Origin: Bretschneidera sinensis
Lineage: Eukaryota; Streptophyta; Magnoliopsida; Brassicales; Akaniaceae
DNA length: 64,000 nt
Assembly: GCA_023935145.1 (NCBI GenBank)
Contig: CM043700.1
Span: 68,347,620 to 68,411,619, forward strand
Direction: 5' to 3'
Positions within the stretch are counted from its first letter, which is position 1, and each line of letters starts with the position of its first letter. This document shows, piece by piece, positions 9,925 through 22,151 of this stretch. A program made the position numbers and the translations under genes. The notes beneath the pieces are model-generated. The model ran no database searches and was not told the origin of the DNA. It worked only from the letters and a program-made list of their open reading frames with translations.

Positions 9925-11140
9925 TTATAAGGACCACAACCTATATCCCTTAACCCCATCACCATACCCTAGAAATACACATTTTCTAGACCTTGGGCTA
10001 AGTTTATAATCCTTTTGATGTGTATATGCAGCACACCCAAAAGTCGTAAGGTTGCTTAATTCAAGAGGTTTTCCACTCCACATCTCTATGGGAGTCTTGA
10101 GCTCTAAAGCTCTAGAGGGTGATCTATTTACCAAGTATGTAGCTGTAGCCACAGCTTCTCCCCAAAAATATTTTGGTAAACCAGATCCTATTAACATGCA
10201 CCTAACCTTTTCCATAAGGGTTCTATTCATCCTCTCAACAACTCCATTTTGCTGAGGTGTTTTTACAACCGTTCTATGTCTTAGAATACCATTTAATTCA
10301 CATAATTTATCAAAATCCTTATAGCAAAATTCTAAGCCATTATCGGTTCGTAAAGCCTTAACTACCCTACCCGTTTGAGTCTCCAGCAATTTTTTCCACA
10401 CAACAAATTTATTCAAGGCATCTGATTTATTTCTAAGTAAATAAACCCACACTTTTCTTGAATAATCATCAATTAAAGACAGAAAGTAAAAGTTACCTCC
10501 ATGTGTTGGTGTTCTTGCTGGTCCCTAAAGGTCCGAATGAATGTAGTCAAGAATGCCCTTAGACTTGTGCACTCCAGTGTTGAAGCTGACCTGGTGTTGC
10601 TTCCCAAGAATGCAACTCTCACAGAAATCCAGTTTCTCTTCTTTGGCTCCTCCAAGTAGAGCATCATTGCTAAGAACTTGTAGGTCCCTTTCGCTCATAT
10701 GTCCCAAGCGAGTGTGCCAAAGGGCTGCCCTATCCATCTCAGCCATCAAGCTTGCTGCTTTATCATTGATTTCTGTCTTTCCGATCATCTCATAGAGTCC
10801 ATCGTTTCTTGCTGATTTGATCACTACCAAAGATCCCTTGGTCACCTTGATCTTTCCTCCCTCTACTTTGTAAGAATACCCCAAAGAATCCAGCTTCCCC
10901 AATGAGATCAAATTCCTCTTCAAATCTAGAAGATACCTCACATTTCGCAGCAGCCTTATGACTCCATCAAACATCCTCAACTAGATGTCTCTTATCCCCC
11001 TCACATGGCAAGAATTAGCATTCCCCAAGAAGATCCTTCCATCATTGATCTCTTTAAAATTCTTGAACCATTCCTTGTGAGGGCACATGTGATAAGTGCA
11101 CCCGAAATCCAGAATCTACTTCTCGCTGCCTTGCCTCCTG
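9925..11140 (-). pseudogene. Element A protease remnant and integrase
   Basis: Minus strand. A retropepsin-like remnant near 11100 precedes the gag-pre-integrase zinc region (HTRLGHMSE then CESCILGK, near 10630-10720). The integrase core follows with HSDL, DNGLEF and QQNGVVERMNRTL carrying the D, D and E positions, then the FLGYGDGVKGYRLW segment at the end. A stop at about 10525 divides it. LGHMSE and the general form suggest a Tork/Tnt1-like group, but that is a guess from motifs. Confidence 0.8.
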
Positions 11141-12006
11141 CTCACATTTGAGCACACAACAAGCACATCATCTTCCTGTTCTCCTTTGGCAACTGAAGCC
11201 TCTCCACTGTTAGTGTGACTTCTTCTCTCATCCCACATCTTCTTCTTGCAATCTTTCTTGAAATGGCCCTCTTTGTTGTAGTAGATTCATCTCTTTCCTC
11301 CTCCAAGTCTTGTCTTGGAATGAGATCTCCTATGGTTTTGCCCTTTACCTCTTGATTTCTCCCGGTAGTTGCCATGAGTGCTACTGCCATTCCGAGTTAC
11401 TGGTCTTCCTCTTATGAACAACCCTTCTCCACTTGATGCCTCCCTCATCTTGGCTTTGAAATCATAAGTCCTTATGGCATTGATCACAATCTCCTTGGTT
11501 AAAGTATCTCTTCTATACTCAATAGCATTAATCAGATTATCAAAGCAATCAGGAAGAGAGTTTAACAAAATAACAACCAATTATTCATCCGGGAATTTAA
11601 TATTACAACTAGTAAAATCTTGAACTAGTTCATTAAAGACATCAAGATTATCTTACAACTCTTTATTAGGATCAGTTTTAAAAGCAAAGATTCTTTTAAG
11701 AAGATAAATCTTGTTAGGGAGAGTTTTGGTAAGAAACAACTCATCTAGTTTCTTCCATATAATAGCCGGATCTTCTGAGTCTCTGCACTCCCTTGTGACA
11801 CTATCTGACATGTACAAGAAAATTGTGCTGTAAGCCATCTTCTTCATTTCAATCCGCTGGTCCTCCGTGATACTTGCTGGAAAAGCATCGTCTTCTCCAA
11901 TAGCCAAGTCCACTTTCTGTTGCATAAGAACAGCCTTGATCTTCCACTTCCATAGGGAAAAATCTCCCTTTCCATCAAACTTCTCAACAAAGAAATTTGA
12001 AGCCAT
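11140..12006 (-). pseudogene. Element A gag
   Basis: The ATG is at 12006 and the protein begins MASNFFVEKFDGKGDFSLW, a typical copia gag start (UBN2-type domain). The body includes WKKLDELFLTKTLPNKIYLLKR and LLNSLPDCFDNLI. Stops near 11652 and 11581 break it, and the zinc knuckle that is intact in element B is frame-shifted here (about 11270). Confidence 0.75.
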
Positions 12007-12231
12007 CTTTGCGGACAAGATCCCAGATTTATGCAATACCCATAAATGCTTTCTTCAACCTCAAGAACACGATCGAAGATGGATCTTAACACCATTCTTG
12101 AATCACTCTCAAGAACACGATCTGATCTTGATCTTTACTCCGTTCTTGAATCACCCAAGAAGTTGATCTTTGATTCTTGGAGTCTTGGCTTCGTCACCTT
12201 CTTGTTTTTGCTCCGATACCCTCTCACCAAA

Positions 12232-12243
12232 GCTCTGATACCA
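12232..12243 (-). other. Primer binding site of element A
   Basis: Minus strand TGGTATCAGAGC, the complement of the initiator Met-tRNA 3' end, one base inside the 5' LTR. A weaker copy (GCTCCGATACC on the plus strand) lies upstream near 12210. Confidence 0.85.
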
Positions 12244-12244
12244 C

Positions 12245-13189
12245 TGCTGGAAATCACCTTGACAGGATACCCAGGTGGTGATCTTCCAAACACCCAAGTC
12301 TAGAATGACTTGTAAAGATTTGTAATCGAAAACAGGAACAAAAATCAAAGAAAGAAATAAGACAAGCGATTTGTTATCAAGGTTCGGCAATAGCCTACGT
12401 CCCTGTGAGTTCCTCTGAACTCTCTGTACTAAATCAATAGTTCTTTACAATCTTGCAACCCTCTTCAAGAAACCTCAAGTTCTTGAAGAAACCAAGAAGA
12501 GAAGAAAGAAGATGATAAGAACTATTACAATGCTCTCTATCAAATCTATACTACTCTCTCTTTACAACCAGCCTCACTACAATGAGTCCCTTTTTGTGTT
12601 TTGTGTCTTTGCACTCTCACACAATTCTCTCTTGTATATCTATCACTCTTTACAATTGATCTCAAATTATGTCACAATGTTGATGAGAATGAAGCTAGGT
12701 GACCCTTTATATAGTGCACTAACTTCTTATCCAATCTTGAGAGTCAATCTCCACCATTAGATCTTGATGACTACTCAACCATGGCCTTTGATCATTCTTT
12801 AGTCAAGCTGTGCATTTTGATCTTGCATCCACGCACTCAACATAAGGCTGAAAAACTAACCTTGGTGTGCCTTCAGGGTGCGGCCTAAAACAGGGCACAC
12901 TTGCTGCCACTCTATGCGCCGCGGCCTGGGGTAGGGTGCGCCGCAGCTTTTCCTTCCTCCAGCATTCCTCCATGTTGTGCGCTACAGCCTGGACAAAGCT
13001 GGGTCACGGCCTGACCTGATGCACATATTTTCCAGCTTGTGTGCTTAAGCGCACACACTAGTGTGCCTACCTTTGCCTTGCTCCAAGGTGCCGCACACAC
13101 TTGTGTGCACATCTTTAACATGCTGAAATTTATTCTTCCAACCTTGGTTTAAACTTTAACCATGTTTAAACCTTAGACAAATATCAACA
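12245..13189 (-). repeat. 5' LTR of element A
   Basis: 945 bp, same family as 6944-7909. It ends GATTTCCAGCA where the 3' copy ends CCAACA. Differences between the two LTRs show the insertion is not recent. Confidence 0.85.
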
Positions 13190-15005
13190 TTTTTCAACAT
13201 AAACCTCTTCTTCAATAAAACCATTTAAAAAGACACTTTTTACATCCATTTGAAATAATTTGAAATTCTTAAAACATACAAATGTAAGCAACATGCGAAT
13301 AGCTTCTAATCTAGCTACGGGAGCAAAAGTTTCATCAAAATCAATTCCTTCTTTTTGATTATACCCTTTAGCTACAAGTCTGGCATTGTTTCTAGTTACT
13401 AGACTACTTTCATCCATTTTATTTCTAAAAACCTATTTAGTTCCAATTATCGAATGATCTTTAGGTCTAGGAACTAAAGTCCAAACTTTATTTCTCTCAA
13501 ATTAATTTAATTTTTCTTCTATAGCCATTATCTATTTTTTATCATGTTCGACTTCAGCATAAGTCTTAGGTTCTATTTGAGACAAGAAAATAATATAATT
13601 GCATATATTTCTAATTGAGGATTGAGTTCTTACCCCTTATGAAGGATCGCCAGTCACTTCATTGATTGGGTGATAATTCAAATACCTCCAATCTTTAGGA
13701 AGATCATCTCCTTGTTGACTTGTTGAAGGTTGATCAAGTCTAGGAACATCTTCCCTTTGAGCCATTTGAAGTTGATTCTCCTTGAGGTCAACAATGGGAG
13801 AGGTGGCATCCACTTTTGGCATGAAACCTATATCATCATCAAGGGATGCTCTTCTACTACAAAGAGGATTAGTTTCATCAAATGCAATATGAACGAATTC
13901 TTCAACCACTAGAGTTATTTTGTTAAAGACTCTATAAGCTTTACTTAAGGTTGAATAACCCAAGAATATCCTTTCATCGGTCTTAGAATCAAATTTACCA
14001 AAATTAACTTTATTATTATTCAAGATGAAGCATTTGCAACCAAAAGCATAGAAGTAAGATATATTAGGCTTTTTACCATTCTATAGTTCATATGGAGTTT
14101 TCTTAAGTATAGGCATAATTAAAACTCTATTTAAAACATAACAAGCGATTTTTATGGCTTCCATCCAAAAAATATTTTGGCAAATTATTTACACAAAGTA
14201 AAATTCTACCAGTTTCTTCTAAAATTATATTTTTCCTTTCAATAACACCCTTTTGTTGAGGAGTTATAGGAGCTGAAAAATTGTGATTAATATCATGATC
14301 ATCACAATATGTTGAAAAATTTTGGTTTCATTTTTTTTTTCCATGATCACTTCTTTTGCTAGAAATGGTAAAACTCTTTTCATTTTGAACATTTTTACAA
14401 AAGTTTACAAAACCTTTAAAAGCTTCATCCTTATAAGTTATATAAAATAGCAAAGATATATATAGAATAGTAATCCACAATAACAAGAGCATATTGATGG
14501 CTACTTATACTAATAGTGCTTATTGGAGCAAACAAGTTTATATGCAAAAGCTCTAAAGGTCTAGAAATTGAAACCATAATTTTTATTTAAAAGAGATTCT
14601 TGTTTGTTTTCCCATTTGACAAGCATCACAACCAAATTTGATTTTGGGAAGACCAACAACCAAATAATTTTTAGAAATAATTTTGATTAAATCCATGTTC
14701 ACATGGCCAAGTCTTCTATGCTATAACCATGAGTTTTCACTAAAAGCTAAAAAGAATTTTTTATTTTTCGAAAACAAAGATTTGAGATCAACTATATAGA
14801 CATTTTCATGTCTTTGACCAACAAATTTGATCTTGTTACTCTTGATGTCTATTATAAGACAATGAGAGGATTCAAATATGACTTTATTAACTTTATCACA
14901 TAATTGATTAATGCTAAGTAAATTATGCTTATGACCTTGCACACGTAAAACATGATCAATGATTGAAGAATTTTTACCAACTTTACCATATCCAATGATC
15001 TTCAT
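13190..15005 (-). pseudogene. E2 integrase and N-terminal reverse transcriptase
   Basis: Minus-strand host pieces right of element A. Around 14721-15005 is the protease/integrase linker (LRVQGHKHNLLSINQLCDK), about 13637-14700 is integrase with many stops (LGYSTLSKAYRVFNK near 13960) and the hinge to RT, and 13184-13417 is the start of RVT_2 ([30 protein letters not shown] and [10 protein letters not shown]). Reading continues at 6943 across element A. Confidence 0.75.
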
Positions 15006-15232
15006 CTTGGTTTCATCTCAAATGGTGACATGTCCACCATACCTTAGAGTCAACTCCATAAAGATGCTTTCATCACTGGTAATATGCTTCGAGCATCCGC
15101 TATCAATGTACCAATGGTCACCTTCAACCTTTGTATGGAGACACTATAAGGATACACAATGGAACTTTTAGGTATCCAAAATTTCTTGGGTCCTTTCGGG
15201 TTAGTCCTTGAAAATACGGATCCTTTAGTAAT

Positions 15233-16029
15233 CTATACTTTTTTAATTCTATAATGTTCTCCATAATCATAGTGATGTGGATGATGCATGATGCATGATC
15301 CTATAATGATGAGCATAGTAATTTCTTGGATGTCTAGAATATGCAAATCTATCATTCTTTGGATGAGAATGTCTTTCATTCCTTGAATACATGTTTCTAG
15401 CATTATAATAGTTATGAGCATACATGTTGTTTCTAGGATATGAATAATAGTTAACTCTAGGATATACATTCCTAGCATACGAATTTATTGAATGAGCATA
15501 CCTAGCATTTGCATTTTTAGAATGAGCATACATATTAGCATAGGTATTTCTTGGATGTCTATTCATAACATTAACATATGAATTTCTACCATAATAATTG
15601 AAATTTTAATTCTTAGGCTTCCTATCATTTTTCAAAGGAACATTATTAACATTACTAGGTGCCTTGGAAGTAGAAGGACAATCAACACATGTTGCTTTCA
15701 TAAATACAGTTTCGTTTGATTTTTGTTTGCCTAATAGAGAATAACCCAAACCAGATTTTTCTCCACTCATTCTTTGACAAGCTAACACTTTATCTAGCAT
15801 TTGTTTTCCACTAACAAGTCTAGATATAGTGTTATTCAACTCAATCACTTTCTTTTTCCAATTAGTATTTTCATTTACCAATGATTCTTGGGAAAAGTTG
15901 TTAAGCTCTAAAGAAAGTTTTTCCTTTTGTTCTTTTAAAACTTTCATTTCTTTAGAGAGAGATGGAACTTAATTTTAGAAAGAAACATTCTTAACATTAA
16001 ATTTCTTTAATTCTTCATGCAATTCATTT
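15233..16029 (-). pseudogene. E2 gag C-terminal part
   Basis: Minus strand. About 15606-15947 is a Lys/Glu-rich, coiled-coil-like segment (MKVLKEQKEKLSLELNNF) ending in a Pro/Lys-rich tail. About 15267-15566 is a peculiar stretch rich in Asn, Tyr, Arg, His and Ala with repeated YAR, YPR and NMYA units, likely an RNA-binding tail. It joins the gag part at 22152 once element B is discounted. Confidence 0.6.
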
Positions 16030-16034
16030 ATAGC

Positions 16035-16930
16035 TATTGGAAATCACCTTGGAGATGCCCAGGTGGTGATCTTCCAAACACCCAAGTCTAGAATGACTTG
16101 TAAAGATGAATCGGAAACAGAAACAGAAATCAAAGAAAGGAAAGGACACATCAATTATTATCGTGGTTCGGTAATAGCCTACGTCCCCGTGAGTTCCTTT
16201 GAACTCTCTACACTAAATCAATGGTTCTTTACAAATACAACAACCCTCTCTAAGAAACTCAAGTTCTTGAAGAACCGAAGAAGAAGAAGTAAAAGAAAGT
16301 GCTAAGAACTAACCCTAGAATTTTCCGAAGAAAATTCCTCTTACAAGCCCTTGAATCCCCTTTCTATTATACTCTCTCTTTCTAAACAACCAGCCTTTAT
16401 AATGAGTCTCTCTTGTTTTGTGTCTTTGCACTCTTATAATTGATCTCACTTTCAATCACAAGTTATTCCTCACACTTATAGAGATTGAAGCTAGATGACC
16501 CTTTATGTAGTGCACCAACTTCTTGACCCATCTTGAGGATCAATATCCACCCTTAGATCTTTAAGACAAATCAACCTTAGCCCTCAATCAATTATAAGTG
16601 ATCCGGTGCATTTTGTTCATGCCTTACGCACCATTTGAAATGCTGAAACATAAGAATTAGGTGTGCCTGGTACTGAGGCTTGGAACAGGGCGTGCTGAGG
16701 CTTGGAGCTTCGTGCTGAGGCTTGGATTGGGCTGGGCCGCGGCGTGGACCGGGGCACCCTCTTCATCTTTTCTAGGTGCCGTGACATGGGGGAGGCTGAG
16801 CCGTGACGCACACCTCCTCCAGGTCTTCTCCTTTGCTGGTGACCGCGGCGCACACCACCTGGGCCACGGCGCACAGCTTGACCTGATGATAAATTTCAAC
16901 TCCCGTTTAATCCTTAAACAAATACCAAAA
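16035..16930 (-). repeat. 3' LTR of element B
   Basis: About 896 bp, matching 21278-22146. Its outer terminus is confirmed by the ATAGC duplication; the inner terminus has decayed to CCAAAA on the plus strand. A GC-rich block (about 16700-16880) with many GCGGCG-type steps stands out from the AT-rich surroundings. Confidence 0.85.
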
Positions 16931-17011
16931 ATCTCTACCTTTGTCTAAGCAATTAAACCCGAACCCATTGTGCAGAGAACTCAGGATCCAAACTCAAGTT
17001 GAGTCACCATA

Positions 17012-18540
17012 TTAACCGACGTCAATCCTAAGAAGTCCAAGGCAATGATTGAACTTATTTAGAGGTAGAACCTTGGTGCCTAAATCTGCAGGATTTTCCT
17101 CCATGGATACCTTGTCCACATGAATGCATCCTTCTGTAACATTTTCCCGAATGAAATGATACTGAACATCCATGTGCTTTGTCTTCTCATGGAACACCGG
17201 ATTCTTACACAAGTGCAACGCACTTTGGCTATCCGAATACACCACCACCTACTCTTTCAAGACCTTCAACTCTTCCAACAACCCTTTACACCATAGAGCC
17301 TCCTTAATGGCTTCCGTTACCACTATATACTCAGCCTCGATTGTTGAGAGTGCTACCACCGGCTACAACTTAGCCTTCCAACTTATACAATATCCGTTTA
17401 AGTTGAATAAGTAGGAGGTAATCGATCTTCTTTTATTCCAGTCTGCTCCATAGTCCGAATCCGCATGACCCTCAAGATAGATGGACTTACCCCTCTTATC
17501 ATAAATTAGCCCTACTTCTGGGCTTCCCTTCAAGTACCTCAGCAACCACTTCATCCCAAGTCAATGATCCTTTCGAGGATTACTCATACACCTACTGAGG
17601 ACACTTATTGCATGAGAAATATCAGGTCTAGTGCTTACCATGGTGAATGAAACTGAACCAACCGCACTACAGTAAGGGAACTTTACCATTTCCTTCTTCT
17701 CCGCCTCCGATCTCGGACATTGATCGCTGGAGAACTTGAAATGGCCAGTAAGGGGAACCTTCATTGGTTTGCTATCTTCTATAGAAAACTTAGATATCAT
17801 CTTCTCTATGTAGGAAGTCTAAGAAATCTTCAATGTGTTTCTCTCCCTTTCTTAGATTATATTCATTCCAATGATCTTATGTGCATGACCAAGATCCTTC
17901 ATCTCAAACACCGAACCGAGTTGAGACTTTAATTCTTCTATCCTCTCCTTGCTGTTCCCAACCAACAGTATATCATCGACATAGATGAGGATGATCACCA
18001 CTTCCTCCACCTTGTGCCCCTTGTAATACAAGCACGAATCATAGTAGCTCCTTATGAAACCCAAGCTGGTTACAAAGGAATCAAACCTCTTATTCCATTA
18101 TCGAGCTGATTGCTTCAAGCCATAGAGAGATTTCTTCAATTTGTACACCAAATCTCCCTACCTTTCTTCCTCATAGCCTTTAGGTTGCCTCATGTAGATG
18201 GTCTCATCAAGCTCTCTATGCAAGAACGCTGTCTTCACATCCATTTGCTCGATCTCCCAATCAAATTGGACCACTATAGCCAATACTATCCGTATCGTCT
18301 TGTATTTCACAACCGGTGAGAATATTTCGGTGAAATCTATGCCTTCTCTTTGTGTGAACCCCTTCGCCACCAACCTAGCTTTATACCAGACTTCATCCTC
18401 TGGAGTATTTACTTCTTTGATCTTGTAGATCCACCTACAATCCAAAACTCTTTGTGTTTCTAGTTTGGGCACCAATTCCAAAGAGTTGTTCTTCCTCAAA
18501 GAATCCATTTCTTCCTCCATAGCTAGCTACCACTTTCACG
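17012..18540 (-). pseudogene. Element B reverse transcriptase and RNase H
   Basis: Minus strand, same order as in A. 18158-18520 holds the RT N-terminal part ([20 protein letters not shown] and MDVKTAFLHRELDE), 17852-18064 the catalytic YVDD in IYVDDILLVGNS, 17561-17800 the SAVGSVSFTMVSTRPDISHA segment, and 17012-17554 RNase H (DSDYGADWNKRRSITSY and KHMDVQYHFIRE). Stops at several joints make it non-functional, though blocks between them are long. Confidence 0.8.
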
Positions 18541-18769
18541 ACTCCTTACATTCCATGGCTTCCGTGTAAGTTTCTGATTCAACCATCCCTCATTCTGTCC
18601 AAGGAGCTGCTACATTAGCATCCGTAAACCCATGTCTCAAAGGTGGTCTGACCACCCTCCTTTCCCGGTCCCTTGTGAGCTAGTAGTCATTTTGACTTGC
18701 TGCATCAACCTCTTCTAGTTCAGCCTCCTCTTGAGCATCCTAAGCATGGTCTTCATTAATGGGCTCTAC

Positions 18770-19982
18770 CTAGTCCGAACTCTCTTGCCTTCCTTGCTCT
18801 ACCTGAACTGAAATTTCCCTGATGCGATGCTCCACAAATTCTAGACTGGTTTGCTCACTAGCTCCTACAGGGTTAGTTTTCTCCAAATAGGGAAATAACA
18901 ATTCATTAAAAATAATATCCCTATTTGTTATGAGTTTTGTTTCTTTTGGTTCTAAGGACCACAACCTATACCCCTTAACCCCATCACCATACCCTAGAAA
19001 TACATATTTTCTAGACCTTAGGTTAAGTTTATCATCCTTTTGATGTGCAAATGCAGCACACCCAAAAGTCCTAAGGTTGCTCAACTCAAGGGGTTTCCCA
19101 CTCCACATCTCCATGGGTGTCTTGAGCTCTAAAGCTCTAGAGGGTGATCTATTTACCAAGTATGCAGCAGTAGACACAGCTTCCCCCAAAAAATATTTTG
19201 GTAAACCGGACCCAATTAACATGTACCTAACATTTTCCATAAGGGTTCTATTCATCCTCTCAGTAACTCCATTTTGCTGAGGTGTTTTTACAACCGTTTT
19301 ATGTCTTAGAATACCATTTAAGTCATAAGGGTTCTAAGCCATTATCGGTTCGTAAAGCTTTAACTACCCTACCCGTTTGAGTCTCCATCAACTTTGTCCA
19401 CACCACAAATTTATTCAAAGCATCTGATTTATTTTTAAGCAAATAAACCCAAACCTTTCTTGAATAATCATCAATTAAAGACAGCAAGTAAAAGTTATCT
19501 CCCTGTTTTGGTGTTCTTGCTGGTCCCCAAAGTTTTGAATGAATGTAGTCAAGAATGCCCTTAGACTTGTGCACTTCGGTGTTGAAGCTGACCCGATGTT
19601 GCTTCTCAAGAATGCAACACTCGTAGAAATCCAATTTCTCTATTTTGTCACCATCAAGTAGACCATTCTTGCTGAGAAGTTGCAGACCCTTTTCGCTCAT
19701 ATATCCCAAGCGAGTGTGCCAAAGGGCTGCCTTATCCATCTCAGCCATCAAGCTTGCTGCTTGATCCTTGATTTCTATCTCTCCGATCATCTCATAAAGT
19801 CCATCTTTTATTGTTGCTTTGATCACTATCAAAGATCCCTTGGTCACCTTGATCTTTCCTCCCTCTGCTTTGTATAAATACCCCATGGAATCAAACTGCC
19901 CCAATGAGATCAAATTCCTCTTCAAATTCGGAAGATACCTTATATTCCGCAGCAGCCTTGTGACTCCATCAAATATCCTCAA
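18770..19982 (-). pseudogene. Element B integrase
   Basis: Minus strand. The zinc-binding region HTRLGYMSE (His changed to Tyr compared with A) and CCILEKQH precede the core. The first Asp region has changed to HSKLWGP, and a gap or shift near 19320 removes part of the core after LRTDNGLE. The frame resumes at MNRTLMENVRYML. The C-terminal FLGYGDGVKGYRLWSLEPKETK is intact. The changed residues mean no active integrase. Confidence 0.75.
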
Positions 19983-20084
19983 CTGGATGTCTCATATCCC
20001 CCTCACATGGAAAGAAGTGTCGTTCCCCAAGAAAAACCTTCCATCATTGATTTCCTTGAAATTCTTGAACCAATCCTTGTGAGG

Positions 20085-21008
20085 GCACATGTGATAAGTG
20101 CACCCGGTATCTAAGATCCATTTCTCGATGTCTTGCCTCCTGCTCACATTTGAGCACACAACAAGGACATCATCTTGCTATTCTCCTTTGGCAACCGAAG
20201 CCTCTCTAATCTTGGTACGGCTTCCTCCTCTCCCATCCCACTTCTTCTTCTTGCAATCTTTCTTAAAATGACCCTCCTTATTGTAGTAGAAGCATTGCTT
20301 CCCTCCAAACTTTGATTTGGAATGCAATCTCCCATGGCTCTGCCCTCTACCTCTTGATTTCTCTTGGTAGTTGCCATGAATGCTACTGTCATTTCGAGTT
20401 GCTGGCCTTCCTCTAACGAACAGCCCTTCTCCACTTGATGCTTCCCTTATCTTGGCTTTGAAATCATGAGCCCTTATAGTATTAGTCACGATTTCTTTAG
20501 TTAGTGTATCTCTTCCATATTCAATTACATTAACTAAACTTTCAAAACAATCAGGAAGAGAATTTAACAAAATAACAGCCAATTGTTCATCCGGGAACTT
20601 TATACTACAACTAGCCAAATCTTGAACTAGTTTGTTAAACACATCAAGATTATCTTACAACTTTTTATTAGGATTGATTTTAAAAGCAGAGATTCTTTTA
20701 AGAAGATAAATTTTATTAGGGAGAGTTTTGGTTAGAAACAACTCATCTAGTTTCTTCCATATGACAACTGGATCTTCCGAGTCTCCGCACTCTCTTGTGA
20801 CACTATCCGATATGTGTAAGAAAATGGTGTTGTATGCCATCTTCTTCATCTTAATCCACTAGTCCTCCGTGATACTTGCTGGAAAAGCATCATCTTCTCC
20901 AATAGCCAAGTCCACCTTCTATTGCATAAGACCAACCTTGATATTCCGCTTCCAAAGGGCAAAGTCTCCATTTCCATCAAACTTCTCAATAATAAAATTT
21001 GAAGCCAT
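20085..21008 (-). pseudogene. Element B gag with intact zinc knuckle
   Basis: ATG at 21008 (MASNFIIEKFDGNGDF). Stops interrupt it near 20930 and 20860 and at 20652. The long piece 20178-20642 keeps LLNSLPDCFESLVNVIEYGRD, a basic Arg/Gly/Ser-rich stretch, and the zinc-knuckle run CFYYNKEGHFKKDC (Tyr replaces the second Cys of the usual CX2CX4HX4C). Confidence 0.75.
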
Positions 21009-21243
21009 CTTGTGGAGAAAATCCCAAATTTATGCAGCACCCAGAATTGCTTTCCAACTTCTTCTAAACTTCAAGAACACGATCGAAGATTGATCTCAAT
21101 ACCATTCTTGAATCACCCTCAAGAACACGATCTGATCTTGATCTTTACTCCGTTCTTGAATCACCCAAGAAGTTGATCTTTGATTCTTAGAGTCTTGACT
21201 CCGTCACCTTCTGTTCCAGCTTCGATACCCACTATCTCATCTG

Positions 21244-21276
21244 GCTCTGATACCACTGTTTAAAGCTCTGATACCA
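21244..21276 (-). other. Duplicated primer binding site of element B
   Basis: Two exact copies of GCTCTGATACCA (plus strand) at 21244-21255 and 21265-21276. On the minus strand each reads TGGTATCAGAGC, the initiator Met-tRNA complement. Only the second is next to the LTR (one base away). Confidence 0.85.
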
Positions 21277-21277
21277 C

Positions 21278-22146
21278 TATTGGAAATCACCTTGGAGATA
21301 CCCAGGTGGTGATCTTCCAAACACCCAAATCTAGAATGACTTGTAAAGATGAATCGGAAACAGAAATAGAAATCAAAGAAAGGAAATGACACATCAATTG
21401 TTATCGAGGTTCGGCAATAGCCTATGTCCCCGTGAGTTCCTCTGAACTCTTTGCACTAAATCAATGGTTCTTTACAAATACAACAACTCTCTCCAAGAAA
21501 CTCAAGTTCTTGAAGAACCAAAGAAGAAGAAATAAAGAAAGTGATAAGAACTAACCTTGGAATTTTCCCAAGAAAATTCCCCTTACAAGCCCTTGAATCC
21601 TCTTTCTATTCTACTCTCTCTTTCTAAACAACCAGCCTTTACAACGAGTCTCTCTTGTTTTGTGTCTTTGCACTCTTACAATTGATCTCACTTTCAATCA
21701 CAAGTTATTCCTCACACTTATGGAGATTGAAGCTAGGTGACCCTTTATATAGTGCACCAACTTCTTGACCCATCTTGAGGATCAATATCCACCCTTAGAT
21801 CTTGAGGACCAATAAACCTTAGCCCTCAATCAATTCTAAGTGATCCTATGCGTTTTATTCATGCTTTATGCACTATTTGAAATGTGGAAACATAAGCATC
21901 AGGTGTGCCTCATAATGAGGCTTGGAACAGAGCATGCTGAGGCTTGGAACTTCGTATTGAAGCTTGAATTGGGCAGCAGCGCAGACTAGGGCACCCTCTT
22001 CATCCTTTCTGGGCACTACAGCGTGGGGGAGGCTGAGCCGCAGCGCACACCTCCTCCAGGTCTTCTCCTTTGTTGGTGGCCGCGACGCACAGCTTGACCT
22101 GATGATGAATTTCAACTCCCATTTAATCCTTAGAAAAATACCAACA
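21278..22146 (-). repeat. 5' LTR of element B
   Basis: About 869 bp, shorter than its partner mainly because part of the GC-rich block is missing. It starts TGTTGG on the minus strand and ends CCAATA. Confidence 0.85.
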
Positions 22147-22151
22147 ATAGC

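Larger units (their letters stand above)
6944..13189 (-). mobile_element. A: Ty1/copia element inserted in E2 reverse transcriptase
   Basis: A complete minus-strand copia element of about 6.2 kb: 5' LTR 12245-13189, initiator-Met tRNA primer site, gag, integrase, reverse transcriptase and RNase H in copia order, polypurine tract, 3' LTR 6944-7909. It splits E2 RT just after the VYVEK segment. The target is a T-run, so the duplication (TTTT or TTTTT) is not sharp. It shares LTR form, primer site and coding order with element B, so the two are members of one family. Stops in gag and pol show it is dead. Confidence 0.85.
16035..22146 (-). mobile_element. B: Ty1/copia element inserted in E2 gag, TSD ATAGC
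   Basis: A complete minus-strand copia element of about 6.1 kb and close relative of A. The perfect 5-bp duplication ATAGC flanks it (16030-16034 and 22147-22151). LTRs are 16035-16930 (3') and 21278-22146 (5'). The internal order is primer site (duplicated), gag, integrase, RT, RNase H, polypurine tract. The minus-strand LTR ends in CCAATA in both copies, so the element has TG...TA rather than TG...CA termini. Coding parts carry stops. Confidence 0.88.

Noticed and set aside
12232..12243. Possible tRNA gene because of tRNA-like words
   Set aside because: Only the 12-bp primer-binding complement is present; there is no cloverleaf.
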